From the NCBI RefSeq assembly GCF_963678975.1, contig NC_089275.1:33119116-33183115 (forward strand): DNA of 64,000 nucleotides, in the 5' to 3' direction. The notes under the pieces were generated by a model, which was given only the letters and a program-made list of their open reading frames with translations, was not told the DNA's origin and did not search any database. The DNA comes from Dysidea avara. Lineage: Eukaryota > Porifera > Demospongiae > Dictyoceratida > Dysideidae. Every line of letters starts with the position of its first letter. The first letter of the stretch is position 1. Position numbers and translations under genes: made by a program. Below, piece by piece: positions 43,522 to 54,519 of the stretch.

Positions 43522-44407
43522 CAGTGTTGGAAGTAACGCGTTACTTATTATGTAACGCGTTACGTAATATTATTACTTTTGTGGTAACTAAGTAATATGA
43601 CGAATACGCTATAAAAACAGGTGTAATATACTACTCAAGTTACTTTAATATAACGCGTTACCTAAGTAATATAGTTACTGTAACGAGTCTAATATTACGT
43701 AATATTATTACTACAAGTAACCAGGGACCCGCCGATTATGCTGGCATAATTTTGAGCATAATAGGTACCTAAAAGCATTGAGCATAATTCCAGCATAATA
43801 GGTTAAATATTTGTACGATAGTGTAAATTCTTGCTGGAAAAATGACAATTGTAAAATAAGATCGATATACTCTAATAGAACAATCATCAAACTGACTGTT
43901 CTATTAGAATATATCGATCTTTTCCCTTACATGCAGCAAGAATTTATTATTTGTGTTCCAGCCACTCATTTATTTCTTTCTATACAGTGTTAAACTAGTA
44001 GCAAAGCATATGAACTAAGGCATGAACATTAGCATAATCGAGCATAATAGGTAAATATTAAGCATTAATTTAAGCATAATAGGTGAATTTTTGAGCAGTG
44101 CAGCATAGCATAATAGGTAAAATTATGAGCATAATCGGGGGGTCCCTACAAGTAACGAAGTTACTAATCTCATTAGTAATCCACTGAGTAACGCCTAACC
44201 ACAACGAAGTAATGAAGCCTACTGAATGAAGCTCATTCATCAACTTCTTACTTATAATCAAGATTTGCACATTGTCTCCAACAACGCAATCATGTCACAT
44301 GATAAGGTGGTAGTTTCACACGTGACAGCTTAAGGCTGTGGACACAAAATAATATAATATGTAATATTATTATAGTTACTTTATTTTATGGGTAATATGT
44401 AACTGTA
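43522..44407. mobile_element. hAT MITE (GTAACGCGTTAC family), right-truncated
   Basis: Starts CAGTGTTGGAAGTAACGCGT. Its right part (44149-44407) is an inverted match to 3218-3417 of the intact MITE near the left of the window. The final 65 or so bases of that end are missing. It is interrupted by the 427-bp element at 43722-44148. Confidence 0.7.
43722..44148. mobile_element. 427-bp hAT MITE with GCATAATAGG repeats
   Basis: Ends CAGGGACCCGCCGATTATGC and TAGGGACCCCCCGATTATGC (inverted) with an 8-bp duplication, CAAGTAAC, at 43714-43721 and 44149-44156. Inside, GCATAATAGGTAAA recurs about eight times at irregular spacing. A 65-bp hairpin (43858-43922) of the dispersed TACTCTAATAGAACA motif is embedded. 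Confidence 0.88.
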
Positions 44408-44934
44408 CAATGCAAAAACCGAAGTATAAACTTTGTACCATATTTGGTATAAATGGACGGCCACAGGGGTCATACCTTTTTTGAGAGTAACCCTTGTACT
44501 TTTAGCCCCATTGGTATAAACTTTATACCACCGAATTATGGTAACCTTTATACCCCTCAATTACTATTATGACCTTAATTTCAAAATGCTTATTGTATGT
44601 TATAAATATATGTGTACAAATGTCTTTACAGGTGTACAGAGACATATATTTGGTCATATCGACTCATATGTCCACCACTCATATCAGTCACAGAAGAGTT
44701 CTATATGTGGAGTACATCATCAGCTTCATATTGGATCCTATATGATGTATCAAACAAAATGTGACATCTTTGCATGCGTGCAGTATACACTTACGTTTCT
44801 GTCATGACAAATACCTGTGAACAAAGCATTCATTTTTTCCAGTAGCCACTGCAGATTCAGTTTGCTGCATGTAATCACCATGATGACCATGAGTCGTCCT
44901 ACATTTAAATTTAGAGCAAAAAATAATAACCAAA
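44408..44934. other. No recognisable feature
   Basis: TATACC/GGTATA motifs cluster at 44425-44560 (TTGGTATAAACTTTATACCA), perhaps the edge of a palindromic MITE, but I found no second end. An 89-residue frame at 44538-44807 is unsupported. Confidence 0.5.
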
Positions 44935-45930
44935 CAGTAAGGATATACTAAACTTGCCTGTGTATAGCACAAGATAGCTATTCCAGTCAACCAGTTCTCC
45001 TATCAGTTGGTATATTGTAACGAGTCATATCCTACATTAGAGACCCTGACATAAAAACCAAACAGTTAGAATACTAACTTGCCTGTGTATAACACAAGGT
45101 AGCTATTCCAGTCAACCAGTTCTCCTATCAGTCGGTGTATCGTAACAAGTCATATCCTACATTGGAGAACCTGGCAAAACTAAACAATAAGAATAGTAAC
45201 ATGCCTGTGTATAACACGATGTAGCTCATCAGGTCAACCAGTTCTCCTATCAGTCAGTGTAACATAACAAGTGATATCCTATGTACACAATGACCAAGAG
45301 ACACCCTACATTTTAGAGCAATAAATAATAACCGAACAGTTCGGATACTAAATTTGCCTGTGTATAACACAATGTAGTTTATCCAGTCAACCAGTTCTCC
45401 TATCAGTTGGTGTATTGAAACGAGTCATATCCTACATTAGAGATCAGACCCTGACATAAAAACCAAGCAGTTAAAATACTAACTTGCCCGGCACTGTGTA
45501 TAACACAATGTAGATTATCCAGTCAACCAGTTTTATCAGTCAATACATTGTAACAAGTTATATTCTACATTAGAGACCCTGACATAGCAACCGAACAATT
45601 AGAATACCAAACTTTCCTGCATATAGCACAACCCACTCAACCAGTTTTCTTATCAGACAGTGTATCAAAAGGAGTCATATCCCAGCTACATTAGAGAACC
45701 AGGCACGCAGACAAAAAAAATTGAATATTAAACTTGCCTGTGTATAGAATAATGTATCTTATCCACAACCAGTTCTCCCATCAGTTGGTGCATTGTAACG
45801 AGTCACATCCTACAATAAAATACACATGACCACAATAATTAGAGACCCGGATATATAAATAACAACAAAAAAAAATTAGAATATCATCTTGCCTGTGTAT
45901 ACCTTATCCACTGAACCAGTTCCTCTCAGG
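44935..45930. repeat. Minisatellite, eight units of ~121-155 bp
   Basis: The phrase CTTGCCTGTGTATA recurs at 44953, 45078, 45200, 45353, 45483 (with a small insertion), 45612 (degenerate), 45733 and 45888. Each unit also holds CAACCAGTTCTCCTATCAG and GTCATATCCTACATTAGAGA. Units diverge by substitutions and by short A-rich insertions. Confidence 0.9.
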
Positions 45931-46745
45931 GGCGGATCTAGGATTTATAAAAGGGAGGGCTAACTCAAGGTACTAATCTCTTGGGTTGAGGTGTGCAAAG
46001 TACACTTCCTAGCATGCGAAGCATGCTGGAACTACGGGGGTTTGGGGGCATGCCCACCCAGGAAATTTTTGAATAATAGATGCTAAAATACTGCAATTTG
46101 GAGACATTTCCACATAAAAAATTCATAACATTTTCTGCCTGTAGATATTTTATATATTAGATTATAGGTATGGCTCTCTGAAGCATTTTGCTAATGGAAA
46201 AGTTTGGGTAGGTACAGGCAACCAAGTACATGATGCACCCCTCTCACAATTGCACAACACTGAATAGGTGCATGTTAGAATAAAAATGTTGAAAGTGGAA
46301 AATTTTGAAATTTGATCAATACAAGATTGAATCTGAGAGCATTTTCAATGGAAATTGTGTACCTGAATTAAGTATTGCTATACATATTAACTACACAAGT
46401 AGATGAATGAAGCCTTTTATACAGACCAATGCACTTCATTGTATGTATAGGTGCAGGCAGATTTGGAAACATTCCATAGCAGAACCAACTACATGTTTCC
46501 AGTGAATGTTCTATTAGAGTAGTTAGCTGACTGCTCTATTAGAGTGTCTCGATCTTGTACACCTCCAATGCTGATCCGGGTCCTTGTTGCATAAACTTTA
46601 GCATAAATCTACTGATAATACCTTGGAAAGATGTTTATAAGGTGGTTTTATGAGTATTTGTATTATTAGTGATCATATAATTATGCTAAGACAAAATTTC
46701 ATTATAATACTTAGCATATACTATCTTTATTTATTTATTTACCCT
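45931..46745. other. Unassigned, with one MITE-like end
   Basis: GGGGCGGATCTAGGATTTAT at 45937 resembles the TIR at 62209 (GGGGCGGATCCAGG), but no second end was found here. A GACTGCTCTATTAGAGTGTC motif lies at 46527-46556. Confidence 0.5.
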
Positions 46746-46751
46746 TCGATC

Positions 46752-47040
46752 ATCTTCTATAACAAGAGGTCATGATTTAAAGATCTACAAACCACACGCT
46801 ACCTGCTTGCCACGCCGTCACTTTTATTCAGTAAGAATTATAAATGATTGGAATGGACTCCCATATGACTCAGTTAATGTTCATTCAACCAATTTGTTTA
46901 AGACACACCTCGATAGATTTTATTATGATTACCAGTATGATATTGTATAGTTATTTTTGTAGTAGTTTGATTGTTTAAATCAGGTTTTTACAGGCTTTGC
47001 CTCCTTACCTGTACCCCCAATAATAATAATAATAATATAG
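46752..47040 (+). pseudogene. LINE ORF2 C-terminus and 3' UTR
   Basis: Plus strand SITRGHDLKIYKPHATCLP, RRHFYSVRIINDWNGLP, TNLFKTHLDRFYYDYQYDIV then stop at about 46950, followed by a 3' UTR (CAGGCTTTGCCTCCTTACC) and an AATAATAATAAT tail. The UTR is related to that of the 39.9-kb LINE. Confidence 0.8.
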
Positions 47041-47149
47041 ATCAAGTAAAGCCTAAATATGAAGAGGGGGGCTTCAGCCCCCAAATCCTCCCCCCCTGGA
47101 TCCTCCCCTGCCCCTATCTGTCGATGCATCGTAACGATAATTTTGTTTT

Positions 47150-47270
47150 ATTATTTTTATTAACACTTTACAGTGACCAGCACTGAAGGTCTACAGCAAC
47201 ATGTGCTGCAGCCTTAGGATTACCTAACCTAATTTCAAGGACTTAGACTTAATGACTTATAGCTGGAAAG
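47150..47270 (-). mobile_element. SINE fragment
   Basis: Reverse complement of the SINE body at 48080-48180 (CCTAAGGCTGCAGCACATGT, CAGTGCTGGTCACTGTAAAG) with its AT-rich tail at the left. Confidence 0.65.
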
Positions 47271-47567
47271 AAAACGCCCCTCTTCATACAAGGGCGTAGG
47301 CAGGGGGGTTCGGATGGTTCGGACGAACCCCCCTTTCAGAGGCAAAATTTTTTAAAATTAAAAATCACACCAAATCCTACAGCTCTGGAACTCTCCAGTA
47401 GCTACTTGCCCACTGGCGCTCCTCTGTACTACTCCTGAGGGTCACATCACATTACTGCTGAACCATTGAAAAGCATATCTATTGCATCACGTGATCAATT
47501 GTGCACGTGATGCATGGTTGAAATGGCGCGAGTGAAATGGCGGAGGACTGTTCAATGGTCGGTTGAG

Positions 47568-47667
47568 GCTAGTCTCGCGTGGCCAGATCACTATTTTCTT
47601 CGGGGTGGCGCTTATCGATTAGAGATTCCACCCCGATGAAAATAGTGGTCTGGCCACGCGAGACTAG
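47568..47667. mobile_element. 100-bp hairpin MITE, CTAGTCTCGCG ends
   Basis: Inverted arms of about 40 bp (CTAGTCTCGCGTGGCCAGA...) around a short loop, flanked by GTTGAG on both sides. A diverged relative starts at 61861 (CTAGTCTCGCGTACCCAGAC). Confidence 0.75.
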
Positions 47668-47814
47668 GTTGAGACACAGATAGTATTATTATTATTATTA
47701 TTATTATTGTTTACTGAGCAGTCAGCCCTGCTGGTGTGCTCAGGAATCACATAAACAAATACATTGGGTACAATAATATGATTGGAGTCTAGCTGTAAAT
47801 AGATCAGTATTCAA

Positions 47815-48205
47815 GTCCCTGAAATTAGGTTAGGTAATCCTAAGGCTGCAGCACATGTTGCTGTCAGACCTTCAGTGCTGGTCACTGTAAAGTGCTAATA
47901 ATAAATACTTTAGGTTTAAGGAAGAAAATCCATCCCTCCTGGAGGAAGACTGGGTGTGGTCCCGACTAGACATTGGGTGACCTGCAGTTCGAATCTTGAG
48001 GGTTGGAGGGATTTTTTTCTTTACTTTGGCCCCTTTTCTGTTACACCTTTTCAGTCAGTCAGTAAGTTAAGTCATTAGGTCTAAGTCCCTGAAATTAGGT
48101 TAGGTAATCCTAAGGCTGTAGCACATGTTGCTGTCAGACCTTCAGTGCTGGTCACTGTAAAGTGCTAATAATAATAATAAAAATAATAATAATAATAAAA
48201 ACATA
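47815..48205 (+). mobile_element. Two tandem SINE copies
   Basis: A partial SINE tail (47815-47920), then a fuller copy (about 47930-48205) with a B-box-like GCAGTTCGAATCTTG near 47985, the body ATTAGGTTAGGTAATCCTAA, and a tail of AATAATAATAAAAATAAT. Same family as the SINE in the gypsy LTR. An ATT microsatellite (47684-47708) precedes it. Confidence 0.65.
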
Positions 48206-48640
48206 CTATCTATGGTTGAGACATATTACAAGGCAGCAGCTGCTAAATTTGAGTGGTCATGTTATACATGTGTCAAGTTAGCACAAACTGTGAATTGTTG
48301 ATGTATATTTACTTGATGAATGGTTTGTTTATTTGTTACATGTTGTGGGCACGTGACGTCTCGAACATATTGGAGTACAAGCCAAGTCTGAAGTTGCTGA
48401 CCATCAACAGGAGGACCGGCCGAGAATAATGTATCTGGAAAGAAGTATTGCCAACTAAGGGACTCGAGTGTGGAGAGCTTCCGTGTGCTAGGAAATTGAA
48501 GTTGGCTCTCAGCATGCTGTCTGGAAGTGAAGATTAGTTAGTTTTACAATAGGTTTATAGTTTCTATAAGCTGCATAAACAGCAGTGTGTAAGTTTTAGC
48601 TAGTTAGATGCACAAACAGCACCTTTTAATGTTACTGCCT
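48206..48640. other. No recognisable feature
   Basis: Between the SINE pair and the next LINE fragment, no gene or repeat that I can support. Confidence 0.55.
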
Positions 48641-48654
48641 AAGGGCACGTTTTG

Positions 48655-49200
48655 TGTTGTTTATTATTATTTATTGTTAATCAGCAGGATCCTCCAGGGG
48701 TATAATGCTGATGTGCAATTACATGTGTACAATTTCAATTAATTACTTAACTATATAAGTATGTATAATTACGACAAGTTACTTAATTATATACATACTG
48801 TATGTACAATTACAATAATAAACTATAAAAATATATACAATTACGATAAGTTACTTAACTATGTACATAGAAGGGGCTAATTTTTGCGTAAATTCTTCAA
48901 CACAGTCTCAATAATCTAATCTATTCCATTCTGGTACAGTTCTTGGGAGGAAGGAATATTTATATACATCAATTCTTGGTTGGTAAGGTACTAGTTTAAA
49001 GTTGTGTGAGTGTCGGGTCCGTAATACAGTAGATTTAAATGAGAGGTAACAGTTTGGTATAATTAATAAATCATGTACTTTAGATAGTAAAATTAGTCTT
49101 AGACTAGCTGATTTGCGACGTTCTTGTAGTGTAGGCCATTGCAAGTTTTCAAGGATGTTAGTGATGCTGTCTCTATTATTTCGTCGGGAATATATATAAC
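48655..49200 (-). pseudogene. LINE ORF2 C-terminal fragment
   Basis: Minus strand LENLQWPTLQERRKSASLRL, STVLRTRHSHNFKLVPYQPR and DVYKYSFLPRTVPEWNRLDY, a typical LINE C-terminus (W..L..RR..A.L, then Y.YSF.PR...WN.L), followed by a 3' UTR to about 48655. Its 5'-truncated end abuts the 50-bp array starting near 49205. Confidence 0.8.
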
Positions 49201-49204
49201 AAAG

Positions 49205-49429
49205 AAAATATTGTAGCAAATAGTTTAGTTAAAAGGAAATTTGTAAGGGTGGAATCATTGCGAAAAACAAACGTTTTATTTAAAGTATGCACATACAGTG
49301 GAATCATGGCGAAACAAAAACGTTTAATTGAAAGCCCTTACACATAATGTAATCATACACACTTACCATTGCTTTAAACAAAACAAACGCTTTCTGCTAT
49401 GACTCTCGCAACTAAAGTTCTTTAAATGA
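49205..49429 (+). repeat. 50-bp-period array, left part
   Basis: About 4.5 units with box centres at 49228, 49278, 49327, 49377 and 49425, that is every 49-50 bases. The box is a half-palindrome near CTTTAANNNAAAG (GTTTAGTTAAAAGG, GTTTTATTTAAAG, GTTTAATTGAAAG). Two units share GTGGAATCATKGCGAAA upstream of it. The rest of each unit varies. A CR1 LINE interrupts the last unit; the array resumes at 53863. Confidence 0.75.
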
Positions 49430-49738
49430 GAATAAAAATGGCGGTTGCGTAAGAGATTCGTCTGCTACACGACGACTGTTCATTGCTACTCTATCATCGC
49501 CCCCAACAAGACCTAGACATTTCGGACTGGTAGTGTGATTTTACGTCGTCTGCTGGCTACTGGGTACACTCTGGGATCCTCTTCACCCCAATTAACGCCC
49601 ACAACTAAGCGACTCACCTCGTACCGTGGTGTCAAACCTCGCCAGGATTGGTAAAACGGTACCATAAAAGGCGAGAAATCAATCTATCACCTGTACTGTG
49701 TTTCGTTGTAACATTTTCAGTTGTGAATTTTTGTCACC

Positions 49739-50685
49739 ATGACGACACCTCAACGACCCCACAAAAGAAAGAGACCACAACTGAGTTCCCCTGGGAAAAA
49801 TTCAACAATTTGCCCAGTCTGCCTTGACCCTATTTTAGATGCTACTGAAAACACTGAAGGCCAAGAAGCAATATTTTGTGAAAGTACTTGTAACTCCTGG
49901 ATACACCGCCAGTGTGCTGGCCTATCTCAAGTTCTATTCAAAATATTTGAGGAAAGTGATGAGCCTTTTTACTGTCCCCATTGTCGCTTGGCCTCACAGG
50001 ACAAGCAACTGCAGGAGTTGAAGAGTATGGTGGATGTTTTATCCAAGGAGGTGGTCTCACTCAAATCTATGGCATCCGATCAACAAGCCCCAAAGTCACC
50101 ATCTTCAACTCCTCAACAACGACCACTACAAGAATCTCAGACAATTTCAACTGCAGCTGGTAAGCAAACTCAACTACCTACTATCACAAAGACAAGTCCA
50201 TCCAGCAGAGGAGATCGTAAGTTTAATGTGGTAGTATATGGCACTGATGAGTGTGATAAGGGAATACCTAGGCATGAGAGACTAAATCATGACTTACACA
50301 AAGTTACCACTATTGTTACTGAGGCTAAGACTAACATAAATCCTTTATCTATACGTGACCTTCTGCGACTGGGAAAGTACCGTGACAATTCCTAGAAACC
50401 TCGACCAATACTAGTTAGATTCAATTGAGCTGTTGACTCTTCACTTTTGTTATCTAAGGCCAGTGCATTGCCTAAAGACATAAGAGTTAAGCCTGACATG
50501 TCCAAGGAAGAAAGACTTGTAGAGTCACTTCTTCTTAAAGTAAGACGGCAACAAATTGACAAGGGAATTGAACGCAAACATATCAAAATGCATAACAACA
50601 AGATCTACATATGAAATAAGTTACATGGTCAAGTTATCGATTCAGTATTTGTCCCGTCTCGGTCTCAACAAGATAGAGATGAATA
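49739..50685 (+). pseudogene. CR1 ORF1 (PHD-like zinc finger, coiled coil)
   Basis: Starts MTTPQRPHKRKRPQLSSPGK. The zinc finger has ICPVCLDPI, FCESTCNSWIHRQC and FYCPHCRLA, matching the PHD-like finger of CR1 ORF1 proteins. A coiled coil follows (QLQELKSMVDVLSKEVVSLK), then a Ser/Thr/Gln-rich linker and an RNA-binding-like region (NVVVYGTDEC, LSIRDLLRLGKY). A TAG at 50393 ends the open frame. The same frame continues through TGA codons at about 50427 and 50613 with coding character (SKEERLVESLLLKVRRQQID). It is thought to bind element RNA. Confidence 0.8.
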
Positions 50686-53600
50686 GATGCTACCCACAAC
50701 AAAGTTACTGCTGACCATGATTCTCCCACTCAAATGGATTCATCATCAAACTGACTACCTAACAGACAAGTTCATGATTCTACAAATTACACACATGATC
50801 ACACAATCAATTTCAATGAATCAGATACTAGAAGTGGCAGCAGTAATCTCAAAGTTCTCCTATGGAACGCACGTAGTTTAAATAAACAAATTAATGCTTT
50901 TCAATCGTATGTGTACTCTCAATCTTTTGACATAATTGGAGTAACTGAAACTTGGCTCTCAACTAACATTTTTACTAATGAAATATTTCCCTCTTGCTAC
51001 ACTGTTTTAAGAAAAGATCGAGATAGTAGAGGTGGTGGTGTATTATTAGCTTTCAAATCTTTCCTCACAGTAACGCAGTTGTCCTCTCCAAATGATTTAG
51101 AAATAGTCTCTGCTGAGATAGACCCAAATTTGCTCGTGTGTCTGATATATCGTCCACCTAACTGTTCTGATCAATATAATACCTCACTCATGGCATAACT
51201 CAATTCATTCGATAGTACCCAAAACATGGGAGATTTAAATTTTCCTTACATAGACTGGAGTATCTACAGTGGTAGTTCCCCCACAGCTGATGATTTCGCA
51301 GAAGTAGTATTTTGACTCAATTTGATTCAATGCATAACTGGCCCCACGCATCGCGCTGGGAACACCCTAGACATAGCCTTGTCTAATATTAGTGGCCTTC
51401 AACATATTGAAACCTGCACAAACCTACCACCCAACCTCTCATCTGACCATTATTTGATAAAATTTCTCATTAACCATGTCCTCAGCAAACCTACAAAAAT
51501 ACGTATACAAAGATTAGATTACAATAAAGTTATATTAACTGGGAGGACATGAACCAATTCCTTACAGAATATGACTTTACCTTAGCATTGAATTCTAAAA
51601 ATGTCGAGTTTATCTGGCTATACCTGAAAACTGCCATAAATAGTGCTTTAAATCTATATGTTCCTAAGATCTCTATTAAAGAATCAAATCATCCCAAGTG
51701 GTTTAATCCAACAATCCGTCACAAAATCAAGTGCCTCCGCACTGCTAAGAGACAACTTGTGAGACATCCTACAGAAAGGAAAAGACTTAAAGTGGAGGAT
51801 CTACAAAGGGAATTACAACAGATGATAACTGAAGCAAAGCATGATTATGAAACAAATCTAGCTTTAAATTATGCTCACAGTAATAGTAACAAAATTTTAA
51901 AATATATATCAAGTATCAAAGGGCGAGAAAGCTTTCCTGCTAAAATGTACCACATAAATGAATCAGCATCCACTGACTTGGAAAAAGCTCAACTATTTAA
52001 CAATTATTTCCACTCAGTTTTTTCTACATTTACAGGTTCAACATCATCTGTATCTGACTTACAATCAAGCAGTGTCACTCCTCATGTTCAAGATATTCTG
52101 TTTTCTGATTCTGACGTCCTTGACTTACTTATATCTCTTGACGAAACCAAAGCTTGTGGCATTGACAGCTTTAGCCCAAAAATCTTCAAACACCGTGCAG
52201 GGCCACTACTTCATATAATTTGCCATCTTTTTCACATGAGTATATCATGCAGTTTTATTCCTCTTGACTGGCGCACTCATTGTGTGGTTCCTGTGTACAA
52301 ATCTGGGGACAAAAGTTCTGTGAGCAACTACAGACCCATCTCACTGTTATGTATTTTATCGAAGGTTCTAGAAAGAATTGTGTATAATAATATAATTAAT
52401 CATGTCAGAGAACAATCCACCAAACATCAGTTTGGTTTCCTTCCTAGAAGATCTACGTTACAGCAGCTACTAGTATTTGCAGAAAAAGTCTTTGAACCTA
52501 ACAAATGTGAAGTGGATGTAGTATACATGGATTTCAAGAAAGCTTTTGACTCTGTCTCTCACCACCACTTACTTGGCAAATTACAAACCTTTGGAATAAC
52601 TGGTAAAGCAAGACAGTGGTTTGAAGCATATCTACACAATCGCTATCAATGTGTCAAGATAGGAGATTCACTGTCAGAATTATGTTATGTACATTCAGGG
52701 GTGCCCCAAGGAAGTGTCTTAGGACCTTTGTTATTCGTCATTTTCATTAACAACCTACCTGAATTCATTCAATTTGCAACTCCTTTTATATACGCTGATG
52801 ACACCAAACTTCTATATGCAATTAGATCTCATGAAGATACTGCAAAGTTACAAACTGATATCAACAGAGCTTCTAATTGGAGCACCCTGACTGACTTACC
52901 TTTCCACGAATCCAAATTTATTCATTTACGTTTCTTCTCGACTACAACAGTCCCCTCTACATACACCATCAATGGAAATCCTATTAAATGTCTAGCACGG
53001 CATAAAGATCTTGGAGTAACATTCACATCTGACTTCAGCTGGTCAGCATACTATAACAACATATGTATGAAAGCTTACCAAACCTTAGGACTTGGAAGAA
53101 CATTCCAGGTTAACGGTGCTGAGGCAAAGAAACGTCTATACCTAGCACTAGTCAGATCACAACTATTATATTGTTCACAACAATTGAGGCCTCAACTAAT
53201 AAGAGACATTACTGCACTAGAACGCATTCAACAAAGAGCCACTAAATATATTCTTAACGATTATACATCCTCATACAAACTCAGACTGGAACAACTGCAT
53301 CTCCTGCCTCTCATGTATCACTACGAACTCCAAGATATACTGTTTCTAATAAAATCATTAAAGTCACCCACTGATAATTTTAACATCTACAACTACATTA
53401 CTTTTGCAAGAGGCAACACCAGATCTGGGATTAACCAAAAACTGAATCATCCAAGGACATCATCAGTAACACAACATCATTTTTACTTTAACAGGATAGC
53501 CAGACTATACAATTACTTACCAGTCATTGATCTTTCACTATCTACCAACACAATTAAATATTGTTTAACTAACTACTTATGGTCGCATTTTACTAAATTA

Positions 53601-53711
53601 ATAACTTCAACCCTGAGAGAGCTTCTGCATTTCACCTTTTGTGCCCTTGCCACCGCTGCTCTAGAGCACCAATTTCTACCAATTTTAACAAACTCTAGCT
53701 ATCTATTGTAA
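50686..53711 (+). pseudogene. CR1 ORF2: APE endonuclease and reverse transcriptase
   Basis: The endonuclease part has LLWNARSLNKQINAFQSYV, DIIGVTETWLS, SRGGGVLLAFKS, LVCLIYRPPN and GDLNFPYIDW, with a TAA (51196), a TGA (51313) and small slips near 51225 and 51533. From 51549 a 720-residue frame is open: RT fingers DWRTHCVVPVYKSGDKS, NYRPISLLCILSKVLERIV, motif A VVYMDFKKAFDSVSHHHL, GVPQGSVLGPLLFVIFINNL, catalytic FIYADDTKLL, KDLGVTFTSDFSW and the C-terminal ERIQQRATKYILNDY region. Order and spacing are those of CR1-group LINEs. The RT half looks intact; the endonuclease half does not. Confidence 0.9.
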
Positions 53712-53855
53712 TTATAAGTAACTAACAGTTGTAATTATTAGTTATTGCTCTGTATTGTATGTATGTTTCTTTGGCAGTGGGTATCTATTACCCACTGACC
53801 TTTAATGCAGTCCTGAACTGCATTAAAAAGTATTAAAATAAATAAATAATAAAAA

Positions 53856-54225
53856 TAAATGAAAGGTTGGTTGCTACTGAGGAATCATGGCGAAGTAGAA
53901 CCGTTTAGGATCAAAACACCTTCATACGTTGAAACAATACACTTACGCCATTCTGAACGAAACAAATCCTTTTTGCTGGAATACTTGCAGTGTAATCGGC
54001 CTTTAATGGAAAGGTTGTATGCGACTGGCTGTAAACATGTCAGAGTCACAAACGTTTCAATCCAACAATATTACCTTTCTGGAATTACAGATGTTTAGAA
54101 TTCCTTTAAATAAAAGAACTCAGATTGCTGAGATCACCGCGACTAGAAAATCCTTTAAACGAAAGGTTTGCATTTAGCCACTATATTAGCAAGGTAAATG
54201 TTTTAGACGAAACGGTTGCATTTGG
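53856..54225 (+). repeat. 50-bp-period array, right part
   Basis: Seven to eight units in direct continuation of 49205-49429. In register every 50 bases: CCGTTTAGGATCAAAAC, CTGAACGAAACAAATCC, CCTTTAATGGAAAGG, CGTTTCAATCC, CCTTTAAATAAAAG, CCTTTAAACGAAAGG, GTTTTAGACGAAACGG. The intervening 35 or so bases are mostly unlike each other, except ATCATGGCGA-type text in some. It ends about 140 bases before the start codon of the composite gene. Confidence 0.75.
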
Positions 54226-54519
54226 TGTGCGGTAACAGACAATATTACTACAATGATGCCTTCTAGTAACCACATGTAGGTATTTATAAAAATCATGCTT
54301 CTTTACGCATGTGCAGTAGTTGTCACGAAAATCGATTGATTTGGTGTGAATTAATGTGGAGTTAAAAATGTCACAAGGTGAGCTTGCACGCACATTTATT
54401 CATCTTCATATGCCCTTTTACATTAGTTCACATACAAGGAGTGCCTGCTCGTAAGAAAAGGCGATTGGCAGCGCCGTTACCACCGCTACCGCCACAACAA
54501 GACCATAATTGGATTAGCA

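Larger units (their letters stand above)
49430..53855 (+). mobile_element. Near full-length CR1-like LINE with 7-bp TSD
   Basis: 4,426 bp flanked by TAAATGA at 49423-49429 and 53856-53862. Joining the flanks recreates a normal array unit (TTCTTTAAATGAAAGGTTGG). It has a 5' UTR of about 309 bp, ORF1, ORF2 and a 3' tail of AAATAAATAATAAAAAT. In-frame stops and a few frameshifts make it inactive, but the near-complete structure implies a fairly recent insertion. Confidence 0.85.

Noticed and set aside
47960-48010. Possible tRNA gene (GTTCGAATC)
   Set aside because: Only a B-box-like segment is present, with no cloverleaf. It lies at the head of a SINE with an AAT tail.
49205-54225. 50-bp arrays as a true CRISPR locus
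   Set aside because: The repeat box is degenerate, spacers are partly related, no Cas gene is near, and the host is eukaryotic. Kept as a transposon-linked array.
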